From UBA1402 sp964575345 (GTDB lineage: Bacteria > Bacteroidota > Bacteroidia > Bacteroidales > UBA1402), in contig CAZNQD010000005.1 in the NCBI GenBank assembly GCA_964575345.1, forward strand, positions 1 to 64,000: a DNA stretch of 64,000 bases, read 5' to 3'. Both the position numbers and the translations under genes were made by a program. This document shows, piece by piece, positions 8,872-16,988 of this stretch. The stretch's first letter is position 1. Each line of letters begins with the position of its first letter. Below the pieces are notes generated by a model, which was not told where the DNA came from, ran no database searches, and saw only the letters and a list, made by a program, of their open reading frames with translations.

Positions 8872-9543
8872 TTATGCCTTAGTGTTGTCTCTTTTTGCAC
8901 TCCGGCTCTCTTTCCGTTCGGGGGCCGGCTTGCCGTAACAGGTTTTAGCCTGCCTGAGGTAGTCGCATTTGCTGCGTATGCTACAAGCCCTGCAACTGAA
9001 ACTATAATTGGCAACAACTATACCGGCCATGGATTTTTCCGGCATCATCAGTCCGGAATCTTTCAGGTAAATACCCAGGTGTTTTTTGGCATCAAGCAGA
9101 TTCAATACAGAGCGGTTGTCCTGGGGCGAGGTGCCGGCGTAACCCGGACAAAACAGGACTCCGCCGGGCATTATTTCCTTGATAAACATTTCTTTCCTGG
9201 CTTCGAGATAGACATTGGCGACGGCATTTAACACCACGGCTTCCGAAAGCCTGCTTAAAGAAAGGCTCTGTATGCGCCGGTCAATGTCCAGGCCAAGGGT
9301 GGCAGCAAACAACAAAGCCGTATCCAGCTTTCCCTGCAAGCTCCTGTAGGATTCTTGCTGCAAAAAAGCCGGTGCTTCGGACAAGTCTTTCAGGTAACTG
9401 TAATGCTGTTTGTACGCAGACCATTCAGCTATATGGCTAAGGGCCGAATGGAGCGTTACCAGCGTTTGCTCATCCGGATCACTGTCGGAATAACCCAGAT
9501 AAGTCAGGGCATTATGCCTGAGCAAAGAAGCCGGTACGCACAT
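8872..9543 (-). CDS. Stand-alone MetH activation-domain protein with C-terminal Cys motif
   Basis: 223 residues resembling the MetH activation domain (TM0269-like): the SLSRLSEAVVLNAVANVYLE helix, a FCPGYAGTSPQDN loop in place of the canonical RxxPGYPxCPD, and MMPEKSMAGIVVA, the usual Pro/Ser segment. It should help reductively remethylate oxidised cobalamin on MetH with S-adenosylmethionine. The C-terminus carries Cys184, Cys187, Cys193 and Cys202 (CRACSIRSKC then TC), looking like a metal or Fe-S site that E. coli MetH lacks. The tail after residue 205 is basic and probably disordered. The ATG at 9543 lies inside metF (32-bp overlap); no closer in-frame ATG is available. Location between metF and metH supports the role. 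Confidence 0.82.
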   Translation of the reverse strand: MCVPASLLRHNALTYLGYSDSDPDEQTLVTLHSALSHIAEWSAYKQHYSYLKDLSEAPAFLQQESYRSLQGKLDTALLFAATLGLDIDRRIQSLSLSRLSEAVVLNAVANVYLEARKEMFIKEIMPGGVLFCPGYAGTSPQDNRSVLNLLDAKKHLGIYLKDSGLMMPEKSMAGIVVANYSFSCRACSIRSKCDYLRQAKTCYGKPAPERKESRSAKRDNTKA

Positions 9544-10399
9544 AAGCTATGTTGGACATTAATTTTTTGATAAAACTGCTTTTATTCATCGAATACAGAT
9601 GTATTCCATCCACATCGTTGGCTATCAGATCCAGAATTTGGTGACTGGTATAAATAATGCCGATTTCTTCCAGGGCTTGTTTGTCGTAACGGTAGCGGTC
9701 AAAGTAATTACGCAGTTGCAAGGGTATGGCGGCTCCGGTGACCCGTATCATACCATCCAGCTGTTTGTAATTGGATACAGGCATAATGCCCGGAATAATC
9801 GGGATGGTAATGCCGGCCTTTCGGGCCTCGAGCAAAAAACGGTAAAAAGCTTCGTTGTCAAAAAACAACTGGGTAATAAAAAAGTCCATGCCTGCGTCTT
9901 GTTTCATCTTGAGGTGCCTGATGTCTTCTTTCATGGAAACAGCTTCGGGATGCTTCTCGGGATAACAGGCTCCCCCTAAGGCGAAGTCGGCACCGTAATG
10001 GGTCGAAATATAGGCAGTCAATTCGGAAGCATGCACGAAATCGCGATGACGGAGGCCCGGATCTGCAGGTAAATCGCCCCGGAGAGCCAGAATATTTTTA
10101 ACCTTGGCTTCCCTGAGTTCCCGGCAAATTTCGTCCACCTGAGCCCTATCGGACGATACACAGGTAAGATGGGCCAAAGGTTCCGAAAGGGTATGTTGTT
10201 TAATGTGTTTGGCTATGGCAACCGAATTATTGAGGGTATTTCCCAAGGCCCCGTAGGTAACGCTTATAAAATCGGGGCCTAAGTCGGATAATTCTTTTAT
10301 GGTGTCTTCGATAAGCACAAAAGTATCTTCCTGTCTTTTGGGTGGAAATATTTCGAAGGAAAGAGTTTTTTTATTCCGAAGTATATCGGGTATTTTCAT
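9512..10399 (-). CDS. metF: Methylenetetrahydrofolate reductase
   Basis: 295-residue FAD enzyme reducing 5,10-methylene- to 5-methyl-tetrahydrofolate, the methyl donor for the adjacent MetH. Family motifs: LSFEIFPPK at the start with the catalytic Glu, FISVTYGALG, LTCVSSDRAQ, ILALRGDLP, GGACYPEKHPE and FFITQLFFDNEAFYRF. Length is typical of bacterial MetF. First gene of the leftward methionine operon with its own promoter candidate; its 3' end overlaps the activation-protein gene by 32 bp. Confidence 0.97.
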   Translation of the reverse strand: MKIPDILRNKKTLSFEIFPPKRQEDTFVLIEDTIKELSDLGPDFISVTYGALGNTLNNSVAIAKHIKQHTLSEPLAHLTCVSSDRAQVDEICRELREAKVKNILALRGDLPADPGLRHRDFVHASELTAYISTHYGADFALGGACYPEKHPEAVSMKEDIRHLKMKQDAGMDFFITQLFFDNEAFYRFLLEARKAGITIPIIPGIMPVSNYKQLDGMIRVTGAAIPLQLRNYFDRYRYDKQALEEIGIIYTSHQILDLIANDVDGIHLYSMNKSSFIKKLMSNIAYVRTGFFAQA

Positions 10400-10424
10400 A
10401 GATCAGAGTAATTTAAACAAAGCG

Positions 10425-10457
10425 CAAAAATAGACAATATTCCTGTATTAGTGCAAA
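10425..10457 (-). promoter_or_regulatory. Promoter of the metF-metH-lolD operon
   Basis: On the minus strand TTTG (10457-10454), 21 nt, TATTTTTG (10432-10425), an excellent match to the Bacteroidota -33/-7 consensus, 26 nt before the metF ATG. No B12 or SAM riboswitch fits between it and the start. Confidence 0.6.
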
Positions 10458-10521
10458 AGAGGAAATACATTTTGTGCCTATTTATCAACAACCTGAACTT
10501 TTTAGGAACAACTTGGCCAAC

Positions 10522-11367
10522 TCAATCGGGCAGAGATTTCGAAGAAATTTTTTCAGAAATTAAGTACTTAATCGTATAAGCTGCCAGATGGCAGGCAAAG
10601 GCCGCCGGTAAATAGGAAATGGTGCCGGGTACAACTTTTACAGTGGGTTCCGCTTCGGAGGATTTGGCCTTTGAGGCTGCCTGTTCGGAAGAAAACACCA
10701 CGGGAAAACCTTTACGTATGCCAAAAGCTCCCAGGCGATGGCGCAAAGCCCTGGCCAGCGCACAATGATGTGTTTTGGAAATATCACAGGTGCTTATTTG
10801 TGAGGGATCGAGTTTGGCTCCTGCTCCCATGGACGAAACCAATGGAATACTATGCTCCAGACAGGAGCGGATAAGAGCGGCTTTGGGGCCGAGGCTGTCG
10901 ATGGCGTCTACCACAAAATCGCAAATGGGCATCGATTGCCCGGAAAGTTCTGATTTATAAACTTCCTTCCTGTCGTCACCGGCAGGAATCCTGCCATTTA
11001 CCTGCCCTGCTTTGTGACTGCAATAGCGATTTCGGCCGTACAGTAAATCTTCGGGCTCTTCTTCCTCCAGAAAAAAGGGAAAACAATCCAGGCTGACCAC
11101 AGGATTAATATCCCTCAAACGCTCTGCCATTACCCTTACTTTAAAGCGACCTTGGGTACTGCACAAGGCCGGCAGTTGCCGGTTGCGATTGGTAGTCTGC
11201 ACCTTATCACCATCTACGAGAATCAAACGGCCTACACCTGCGCGTGCCAGAAATTCGGCCGCATAAGCCCCCACTCCCCCCAGGCCGACTACCAGCACAC
11301 AGGAATGTTTCAGTTTTTCGAGAGCCTGATCTCCGATTAACAAGGAGGTGCGTTGTGTCCAATTCAT
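10522..11367 (-). CDS. tcdA: tRNA threonylcarbamoyladenosine dehydratase (TcdA) with an insertion
   Basis: E1-like ATP-dependent enzyme that cyclises t6A37 of tRNA to ct6A. The 281 residues contain RTSLLIGDQALEKL, the nucleotide loop VVGLGGVGAYAAE, the NRNRQLPAL motif with the conserved arginine, DAIDSLGPKAALI, SSMGAGAKLDPS and the C-terminal PGTISYLPAAFACHLAA. Residues about 110-147 form an extra segment (GRNRYC...SGQSMP) between the strand after EDLLY and the FVVDAID strand, where close relatives have a few residues. The start ATG overlaps the stop of the antiporter gene (ATGA, 11367-11364), so the two are coupled. Confidence 0.92.
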   Translation of the reverse strand: MNWTQRTSLLIGDQALEKLKHSCVLVVGLGGVGAYAAEFLARAGVGRLILVDGDKVQTTNRNRQLPALCSTQGRFKVRVMAERLRDINPVVSLDCFPFFLEEEEPEDLLYGRNRYCSHKAGQVNGRIPAGDDRKEVYKSELSGQSMPICDFVVDAIDSLGPKAALIRSCLEHSIPLVSSMGAGAKLDPSQISTCDISKTHHCALARALRHRLGAFGIRKGFPVVFSSEQAASKAKSSEAEPTVKVVPGTISYLPAAFACHLAAYTIKYLISEKISSKSLPD

Positions 11368-13553
11368 GATTCAGGGGCCAGTGGGTCGGATTCTTCCTGA
11401 CTGAGAAATTCCGACAATTTCGATGTTTTCTGCAGGCCGTCGTTGTGAGGAGCAGACAACAACTCTTCGGCCTCGTTGTAAAAATCCAGAGGAGAGTAAA
11501 ATGAAGTCCAGCTGTCCCCGTATATAGTCTGGCCGGGATACACCAGCATCAGGTTGCAGTTACTAAAATTATTCTCGAGTATTTGAGTGATACCTTCAAA
11601 AGAAAAATTATACGAGACAGAACCCTGCCGGGACAAAACCACAGTAAGCAGGTCATCTTGTTTGACCTCGTCTGCCAGAGTGGGCAAATCGTTCAATTCG
11701 TCAAACTCTGTCCATTTGGTGCGTACAGAGACCTGCTGCACAGACAGAAGCCGCCGGCTGTGATTGATGGTAGCTGCCGTAGCGTAAAAAGAAATGCCGG
11801 CATTAAGGTTGGAGGCCAGGTTAATTATTCGGTTGAGCCAGGACAGGAAGCCTTTTTCGAACTCCGCCCTGGCGGGTACCACCAGCAAAATCCTGTGAAC
11901 ATCGGCCGGACGGAGAATAAAACGACTGATGAAGATTCCTTTTTGCATTTGAGTCATAATGTTACGGGTTTTGGCTCCCAAAAAGAAATCGTTCAAAGGC
12001 AGTTTATGGTGCAAACCAAGGAGCACATCGGAAATATCGTATTCCCTGACGGTATGAATGATGCCGTTAGCCACATCGGAATCGTAGCGCAATACTTGCT
12101 GCAGCTTCAAATCGGCGGCGGCCGCCAGCTTGGAGGCATATATCAGTTGCCGCAGACTGTTTTCCTTACTGTTTTCTTTTATAATATCGTCCACCACCCT
12201 GAGAGCATAGAGCTTGTCTTTGGAGCCTCTCATCAATAAGGCTAATTGCATCAGGCAGTCGATATTTTTGGGATTGGCGATGGGGATAAGCAGACTTTCA
12301 TTTACGCTATCCAGAGGAGGATTCTCTTTTGCTTCATCGAGCAGGATGTTCCTGGCAGCGTTTTCGGTTGCCACTGCACTTATGATGCAAGACACCAGAA
12401 TCAACACCAGGCTGCCATTGAGCACGTATTCGTTCATTAAGCGTACCGGCTCATTCTGAGCATCGTAGCCTAAAATAATATTGTATCCGATCATTAAAAT
12501 GGCCAGGGTAACGGCAGCCCTTCCTGAGCTCAGGCCAAAAAGCATCAATCCTTCGCTGCGGCTCATTTTGAAAGACTTTTTCGCCAGGACGGAAGCCAGC
12601 CATTTGCCCAACAAAGCCACTACTATCATAACCAAAGTTACATAAAAAGCTCCGGGGCCTTTGGCGAACACACTGAAGTTTATCATCATCCCAATGCTGA
12701 TCAGGAAATAGGGAATAAACAGCATATTACCCATAAACTCCAGCCTGTTCATCAAAGGAGAAACTTTGGGAATGTATTTATTTAATACCAGGCCGGCAAA
12801 GAAAATACCCAAAACACCGTGCAGACCCGAATATTCGGTAAGCAATGCAGCTCCAAAGGCCAGCACCAGAATAAACACAAATTGCAGCACACTATCCCTG
12901 AAATTTTTCAAAAACCAGCGGGTCAGAGGCGGATAAACAAAAAAGATGACCAGCAACGAAATGAGCAAACCTATCAACAATCTCATTTCTGTCATGTTGT
13001 CTGCTTCCTGGCGATAGTGGCTGCTCACTGCCGCTAAAATCAACAGAACCAGCGTTTCGGTAATAATAGTGCCTCCCACGGCTATGTTAACTACCTTTTT
13101 CCCGGCCAGGCCCATACGGCTTACCACCGGAAAGGTGATCAGTGTGTGTGAAGCATACATGGCAGCCATTAACACCGAACTGGCTATGGCGTAATGTAAA
13201 AGGTAGCGGCTTGAAACATAGCCTAACACCAAGGGTATTATAAAGGTAAAAAGCCCAAAGACCAGACTCTTGTAGCGGTTGTTTCTAAGATCGTTCAAAT
13301 CGATCTCAACACCGGCCAGGAACATAATATAGAGCAGGCCCAACTGGCCAAACAACTCAATACTGCTTTCGCGGGGCAATATATTGAGCCCATGAGGTCC
13401 CACCAGCAGGCCGGCCAGGATCATCCCTACTATATGGGGTATACGCAGGCGTTTTAATAAAATGGGGGCCAGCAAAATAATAAGCAGTACGATCAAAAAG
13501 ATCGCCAGGGGATTGCTTAGGGGTTGAAAAAATGTCAAAAACAAAGGCCTCAT
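11364..13553 (-). CDS. CPA2-family cation:proton antiporter with C-terminal stress-protein-like domain
   Basis: 729 residues. About 12-13 hydrophobic helices (1-390) form a Na+/H+ or K+/H+ exchanger of the CPA2/KefB class, with VGMILAGLLVGPHGLNIL, the AGVEIDL motif of helix 3, LTEYSGLHGVLGIFFAGLVL, and SSGRAAVTLAILMIGY. The roughly 330-residue cytosolic C-terminus looks like degenerate universal-stress-protein folds rather than a TrkA-N/KTN domain. ATG at 13553 is preferred over 13604, because a good promoter lies between the two and the longer version overlaps the upstream gene. Which ion is carried cannot be told. Confidence 0.88.
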   Translation of the reverse strand: MRPLFLTFFQPLSNPLAIFLIVLLIILLAPILLKRLRIPHIVGMILAGLLVGPHGLNILPRESSIELFGQLGLLYIMFLAGVEIDLNDLRNNRYKSLVFGLFTFIIPLVLGYVSSRYLLHYAIASSVLMAAMYASHTLITFPVVSRMGLAGKKVVNIAVGGTIITETLVLLILAAVSSHYRQEADNMTEMRLLIGLLISLLVIFFVYPPLTRWFLKNFRDSVLQFVFILVLAFGAALLTEYSGLHGVLGIFFAGLVLNKYIPKVSPLMNRLEFMGNMLFIPYFLISIGMMINFSVFAKGPGAFYVTLVMIVVALLGKWLASVLAKKSFKMSRSEGLMLFGLSSGRAAVTLAILMIGYNIILGYDAQNEPVRLMNEYVLNGSLVLILVSCIISAVATENAARNILLDEAKENPPLDSVNESLLIPIANPKNIDCLMQLALLMRGSKDKLYALRVVDDIIKENSKENSLRQLIYASKLAAAADLKLQQVLRYDSDVANGIIHTVREYDISDVLLGLHHKLPLNDFFLGAKTRNIMTQMQKGIFISRFILRPADVHRILLVVPARAEFEKGFLSWLNRIINLASNLNAGISFYATAATINHSRRLLSVQQVSVRTKWTEFDELNDLPTLADEVKQDDLLTVVLSRQGSVSYNFSFEGITQILENNFSNCNLMLVYPGQTIYGDSWTSFYSPLDFYNEAEELLSAPHNDGLQKTSKLSEFLSQEESDPLAPES

Positions 13554-13572
13554 CCATTTACGTATTACCTCA

Positions 13573-13605
13573 CAAAGATAGCTATTTAAGGTAAAATACG
13601 GCAAA
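13573..13605 (-). promoter_or_regulatory. Promoter of the antiporter-tcdA unit
   Basis: On the minus strand TTTG (13605-13602), 21 nt, TATCTTTG (13580-13573), a full consensus match overlapping the end of the lamin-tail lipoprotein gene. It decides the antiporter start at 13553. Confidence 0.6.
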
Positions 13606-14650
13606 CTATGTCTTGTTTTTTGCTATCGCCCTCCAGGTTGAAATGCTCAATATGTATAAGATAAGAACCCGCGTCGGGAACCTTCCCCTTGCTGTCAACT
13701 CCCTGCCAGACGAAAAAGCCCCGGGTGCCGAGCAGAGCATTTTTTGCCAGCGGATAAAGCAACGCACCGCTGCGGTTGAAAATTCCGATGTTGGCCACAC
13801 GCTGATGAGCGAAGGCGTAGCGCAACACCAGCTGTTTAAACTTTGAATCTCCCAGGGGTGACAGTCGGTCCTGTTCCACAAAAAAACCTTCTTTTGTATC
13901 GGCAGCATCCAAAGGCCGATATTGAGAATTGATCCTGCCGGGCGTTCCGTAAGAGGCATCGGCCGCGGCCGAAAGCCAGGAATTTGCCTCTGCCGAAGGC
14001 AAATCGGGATGTATCTTTTCCAGGGCAACGCCCTCCTTGTCGCTGATCAGGCAGTGGTGCATGTATTTTGTATAGGGACATTCGTCTATGATGTTTCCCT
14101 GCCTGTCCAGCAAAACCACGCAACCCTTATCGTTGGGCATAGAAGGCAAACTTTTAATAATCAAACAATTCAGTCCCGTATCCAGCAGAAATCCCTTCCC
14201 AAGGCTTTCTAAATCGGAGGTCAATACACAGTATGCACCTGCTTCCAGAATAAAACGATTGCGGCTCAGAGGCTTAGGGCTAGCCAATACACCTTGTTCG
14301 TTACGGTTGCAAATGCTGATTTCCGCCAAATCCACAGGATAAGAAGAGCGGTTGACTATTTCAACATAATCACAGGATTGCGGCAGCGGATCGAACAAGA
14401 GCTCGTTCAGACTCAGATAAAACAATTCGGCCGAAGCGCTGTCGTTAGAAAAAAGCCTGATTGCGGCATGATTGGTTGCGTTAGAATCGTATGCATCATA
14501 AGGATTTGAAAAAGAATAGTTTGTATTATTGAGGTTCATTGAGAACTCCCGTCCCGGAGAGAGCCTGAATTCTTCCTGTAGTTCTGCTGCCGGCTTGCAG
14601 GAAAAAAAAATCGGCAACAGACTAAATGAAAAGAGTATGTACTTGTGCAT
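13586..14650 (-). CDS. Lipoprotein with lamin-tail domain
   Basis: 354 residues. Signal with lipobox FFSC (Cys18). Residues about 65-240 carry a lamin-tail (LTD) domain, seen in LNELLFDPLPQSCDYVEIVN and SSYPVDLAEISI, then DLESLGKGFLL and the terminal YGTPGRINSQY typical of the fold. The C-terminal about 100 residues (IFNRSGALLYPLAKNALLG...FVWQGVDSKGKVPDAGSYL) resemble the FlgD/gliding-type Ig-like module that ends many Bacteroidota surface proteins. Lamin-tail proteins here are usually larger and T9SS-secreted; this one is short and lipid-anchored. ATG at 14650 chosen for the signal peptide; function unknown. Confidence 0.75.
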   Translation of the reverse strand: MHKYILFSFSLLPIFFSCKPAAELQEEFRLSPGREFSMNLNNTNYSFSNPYDAYDSNATNHAAIRLFSNDSASAELFYLSLNELLFDPLPQSCDYVEIVNRSSYPVDLAEISICNRNEQGVLASPKPLSRNRFILEAGAYCVLTSDLESLGKGFLLDTGLNCLIIKSLPSMPNDKGCVVLLDRQGNIIDECPYTKYMHHCLISDKEGVALEKIHPDLPSAEANSWLSAAADASYGTPGRINSQYRPLDAADTKEGFFVEQDRLSPLGDSKFKQLVLRYAFAHQRVANIGIFNRSGALLYPLAKNALLGTRGFFVWQGVDSKGKVPDAGSYLIHIEHFNLEGDSKKQDIVCRILP

Positions 14651-14672
14651 CTTTGCTTTTTTATTACCTTTG
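14643..14672 (+). promoter_or_regulatory. Promoter of asd
   Basis: TTG (14643-14645), 19 nt, TACCTTTG (14665-14672): full consensus, 72 nt before the asd ATG. It overlaps the start codon region of the divergent lipoprotein gene. Confidence 0.55.
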
Positions 14673-14691
14673 CGCGGTATTTGTTCAGCAC

Positions 14692-14699
14692 CAAAGGTA
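14692..14699 (-). promoter_or_regulatory. Candidate -7 box of the lamin-tail lipoprotein gene
   Basis: TACCTTTG on the minus strand, 41 nt before the ATG at 14650. No -33 TTG is seen at the usual spacing. The predicted start sites of this and the asd promoter nearly coincide. Confidence 0.4.
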
Positions 14700-14744
14700 A
14701 GCATTTTATATATTACATTATCTTCTTATTAATTTTATTTTAAC

Positions 14745-15746
14745 ATGAGACTTGCAATTGTTGGCGCCAGCGGCGCTGTAGGACAAGAGTTTCTCAAGGT
14801 ACTTGATGAACGTAATTTCCCCATGGACGACCTGGTATTGTTCGGATCCGGACGCAGTGCAGGCAAAACGTATTCTTTTCGCGGAAAATCAATCGTTGTC
14901 AGGGAACTAAAACATAACGACGACTTCAAAGGAATAGACATCGCCTTTACCTCGGCCGGAGCGGGCACTTCAAAAGAATTTGCCGGCACCGTTACCAAAT
15001 TCGGCACCATTATGATCGACAACTCAAGTGCTTTCCGCATGGACGAGGATGTGCCGCTGGTAGTGCCTGAACTCAACGCAAAAGACGCTTTGCAAAGGCC
15101 CCGCAATATTATTGCCAATCCGAACTGCACCACCATACAAATGGTAGTGGCCCTCAAACCCATCGAAGACCTGAGCCACATCACCAAAGTACACGTATCT
15201 ACCTATCAGGCTGCCAGCGGAGCCGGTGCTGCCGCCATGGACGAATTGACCGGTCAATACGCTCAATTGATTAAGGGCGAAGCCGCCACTGTAGAGAAAT
15301 TTGCCTATCAGCTGGCCTACAACCTGATTCCCCAAGTGGATGTTTTCACTGAAAACGGTTATACCAAAGAGGAAATGAAGATGTATAACGAAACCCGAAA
15401 AATTATGCATTCCGACGTGCTCGTGAGTGCCACCTGTGTGCGTGTACCTGTTTTGCGCGCTCATTCCGAAAACATCTGGATAGAAACACAGCGCACCATC
15501 AGCCTCGAAGAAGCCAGAGAAGCTTTTGCCCATGCCCAGGGCGTTGTTTTGCAGGACAATCCGGCCAACAAGAGCTATCCCATGCCTTTGTTTGTTTCAG
15601 GCAAGGATCCGGTTTACGTGGGACGTATCAGAAAAGACCTGACCAATCCCAAGGGACTGACTTTCTGGACCGTAAGTGATCAGATTAAAAAAGGTGCTGC
15701 CCTGAACGCCGTGCAAATTGCAGAATACTTACTCACTCAGCCTTAA
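14745..15746 (+). CDS. asd: Aspartate-semialdehyde dehydrogenase
   Basis: 333-residue NADP enzyme reducing aspartyl phosphate to aspartate semialdehyde, for lysine/diaminopimelate, threonine and methionine synthesis. N-terminal GASGAVGQEF nucleotide loop, catalytic Cys128 in NPNCTTIQMV, STYQAASGAGAAAMDEL, CVRVPVLRAHSENI with the active-site Arg and His, and the final VGRIRKD. Length typical. Monocistronic by layout, divergent from a lipoprotein gene and convergent with an FKBP gene. Confidence 0.97.
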   Translation: MRLAIVGASGAVGQEFLKVLDERNFPMDDLVLFGSGRSAGKTYSFRGKSIVVRELKHNDDFKGIDIAFTSAGAGTSKEFAGTVTKFGTIMIDNSSAFRMDEDVPLVVPELNAKDALQRPRNIIANPNCTTIQMVVALKPIEDLSHITKVHVSTYQAASGAGAAAMDELTGQYAQLIKGEAATVEKFAYQLAYNLIPQVDVFTENGYTKEEMKMYNETRKIMHSDVLVSATCVRVPVLRAHSENIWIETQRTISLEEAREAFAHAQGVVLQDNPANKSYPMPLFVSGKDPVYVGRIRKDLTNPKGLTFWTVSDQIKKGAALNAVQIAEYLLTQP

Positions 15747-15759
15747 ACACCGGATTACT

Positions 15760-15812
15760 GATAGCAACCAACCAGCCCGGCCTGCTTTAATTTATTTAAA
15801 CCGGCCGGTTGC
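15760..15812. terminator. Possible bidirectional hairpin between asd and the FKBP gene
   Basis: GCAACC near 15760 can pair with GGTTGC (15807-15812), with inner GGCC/GGCC and TTTAA/TTTAAA complementarity and the perfect palindrome AACCGGCCGGTT at 15799-15810. Lies between two convergent stop codons. There is no clear T-run, so terminator status is tentative. Confidence 0.3.
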
Positions 15813-15853
15813 CTGCAAACAGTCTGACTGACTTACCAATAGAGAAATTGCTT

Positions 15854-16369
15854 CTAGTCTTCGAGTATGCTGACTAATTCCATCCTGAAAATCAGGCAGG
15901 AGTATGCCGGTATGGAGCCGTATTTGGCCTCTCCGTATCCCAGGTAATATGGAATAGCCACCTCCCAGGTGGAACCTTGCGGTATTCTGTACAGCACTTC
16001 GGACCAGCCGCTGATGACTCCGGAGCCCACGAGAGTGGTTCTACTGCCGCTGTCAAAGACAGTGCCATCGTATAGGAGCCCTTCGTATCCCACTTCTACT
16101 GTCTGTCCAACCAGAGGGACTGCACCCTGGCCCTGCACCAGTGTTTTGTAATAGATACCGCTCAGGGGATGATCCAGGTAATTGTAATTCTCGTCGCCGT
16201 ACAAAACATGGTCGTAGTATTCCAAAGGCTTATACTCTGAGGAATCCCTGAGGCTTTTCATAAAATCCTCATTGGCTTTGCGCCAGGCGATTTCTTCGGG
16301 ATCATCGAGACAGGAAGTGATCGAAAAAAGTGTTCCGAGCAGGAACAGATATAAAAAAGCAGGCTTCAT
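15854..16369 (-). CDS. FKBP-type peptidyl-prolyl isomerase lipoprotein
   Basis: 171 residues. Signal with lipobox ITSC (Cys20), then a roughly 50-residue linker and one FKBP domain (about 80-170): VEVGYEGLLYDGTVFDSG, VISGWSEVLYRIPQGS, WEVAIPYYLGYGE, IPAYSCLIFRMELV. Catalyses cis-trans isomerisation of prolyl bonds in the periplasm or at the outer membrane. The usual GLxxAL segment is replaced by GWSEVLYRI. ATG at 16369 gives the signal peptide; the longer frame to 16432 would bury it. Confidence 0.92.
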   Translation of the reverse strand: MKPAFLYLFLLGTLFSITSCLDDPEEIAWRKANEDFMKSLRDSSEYKPLEYYDHVLYGDENYNYLDHPLSGIYYKTLVQGQGAVPLVGQTVEVGYEGLLYDGTVFDSGSRTTLVGSGVISGWSEVLYRIPQGSTWEVAIPYYLGYGEAKYGSIPAYSCLIFRMELVSILED

Positions 16370-16407
16370 GTTGGTATCAATTAAAATGCTGCTGTGCAAA
16401 CAGCTCG

Positions 16408-16415
16408 CAAATGTA
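16408..16415 (-). promoter_or_regulatory. Candidate -7 box of the FKBP gene
   Basis: TACATTTG on the minus strand, 38 nt before the ATG; no well-placed -33 element. Confidence 0.4.
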
Positions 16416-16477
16416 AGAAATTCCCCGGACAATCATGCTTTTTTGAAAGCGCATATTCGGCCTGTCAATAATTTTAG

Positions 16478-16485
16478 TACTTTTG
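16478..16485 (+). promoter_or_regulatory. Candidate -7 box of the dut operon
   Basis: TACTTTTG, 63 nt before the dut ATG; the -33 element is not clear. Confidence 0.4.
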
Positions 16486-16548
16486 TCTGTTTGAATATAT
16501 TACCAAGCTATTTATTGAATTTACAGTAAATTAAGTCTCCATAAAGAT

Positions 16549-16983
16549 ATGACCGTAAAGATAGTCAACCAATCCAAACATCCGCTGCCCCAATACGCAA
16601 CCAGCCTTTCGGCAGGCATGGACCTGCGTGCCAATATCGATGCCCCCGTCTGCATTAAGCCTTTCGAACGCAAGCTGATACCCACCGGGCTTTTTATTGA
16701 ACTGCCTGCCGGCTACGAAGCTCAAATCAGGCCCCGCAGCGGCCTTGCACTCAAAAAAGGTCTGACCGTACTGAACACTCCCGGCACCATTGACGCCGAC
16801 TACCGGGGCGAAATTGGGGTTATTTTGATTAATCTGTCGCCAGAGGAGGTACTTGTTGAAGACGGGGAAAGAATCTGTCAAATGGTGATAGCCTCTCATT
16901 GTCAGGCGGCCTGGCAAGTAGCAGACACACTCGAAGCCACAGAAAGAGGTGCCGGTGGTTTCGGCCACACGGGGAAAAAATAA
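16549..16983 (+). CDS. dut: Deoxyuridine triphosphatase
   Basis: 144-residue trimeric dUTPase hydrolysing dUTP to dUMP and pyrophosphate. All five motifs are present: AGMDLRAN, RPRSGLALKKG, GTIDADYRGEIGV, EDGERICQMVI and the C-terminal ERGAGGFGHTG that closes over the active site. First gene of a four-gene run with a TPR protein 5 bp downstream. Confidence 0.97.
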   Translation: MTVKIVNQSKHPLPQYATSLSAGMDLRANIDAPVCIKPFERKLIPTGLFIELPAGYEAQIRPRSGLALKKGLTVLNTPGTIDADYRGEIGVILINLSPEEVLVEDGERICQMVIASHCQAAWQVADTLEATERGAGGFGHTGKK

Positions 16984-16988
16984 TTTTG

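Noticed and set aside
10969..11002. Palindrome GGCAGGA-A-TCCTGCC as an insertion-element end or protein-binding site
   Set aside because: Inside tcdA coding sequence, no second copy or target duplication seen.
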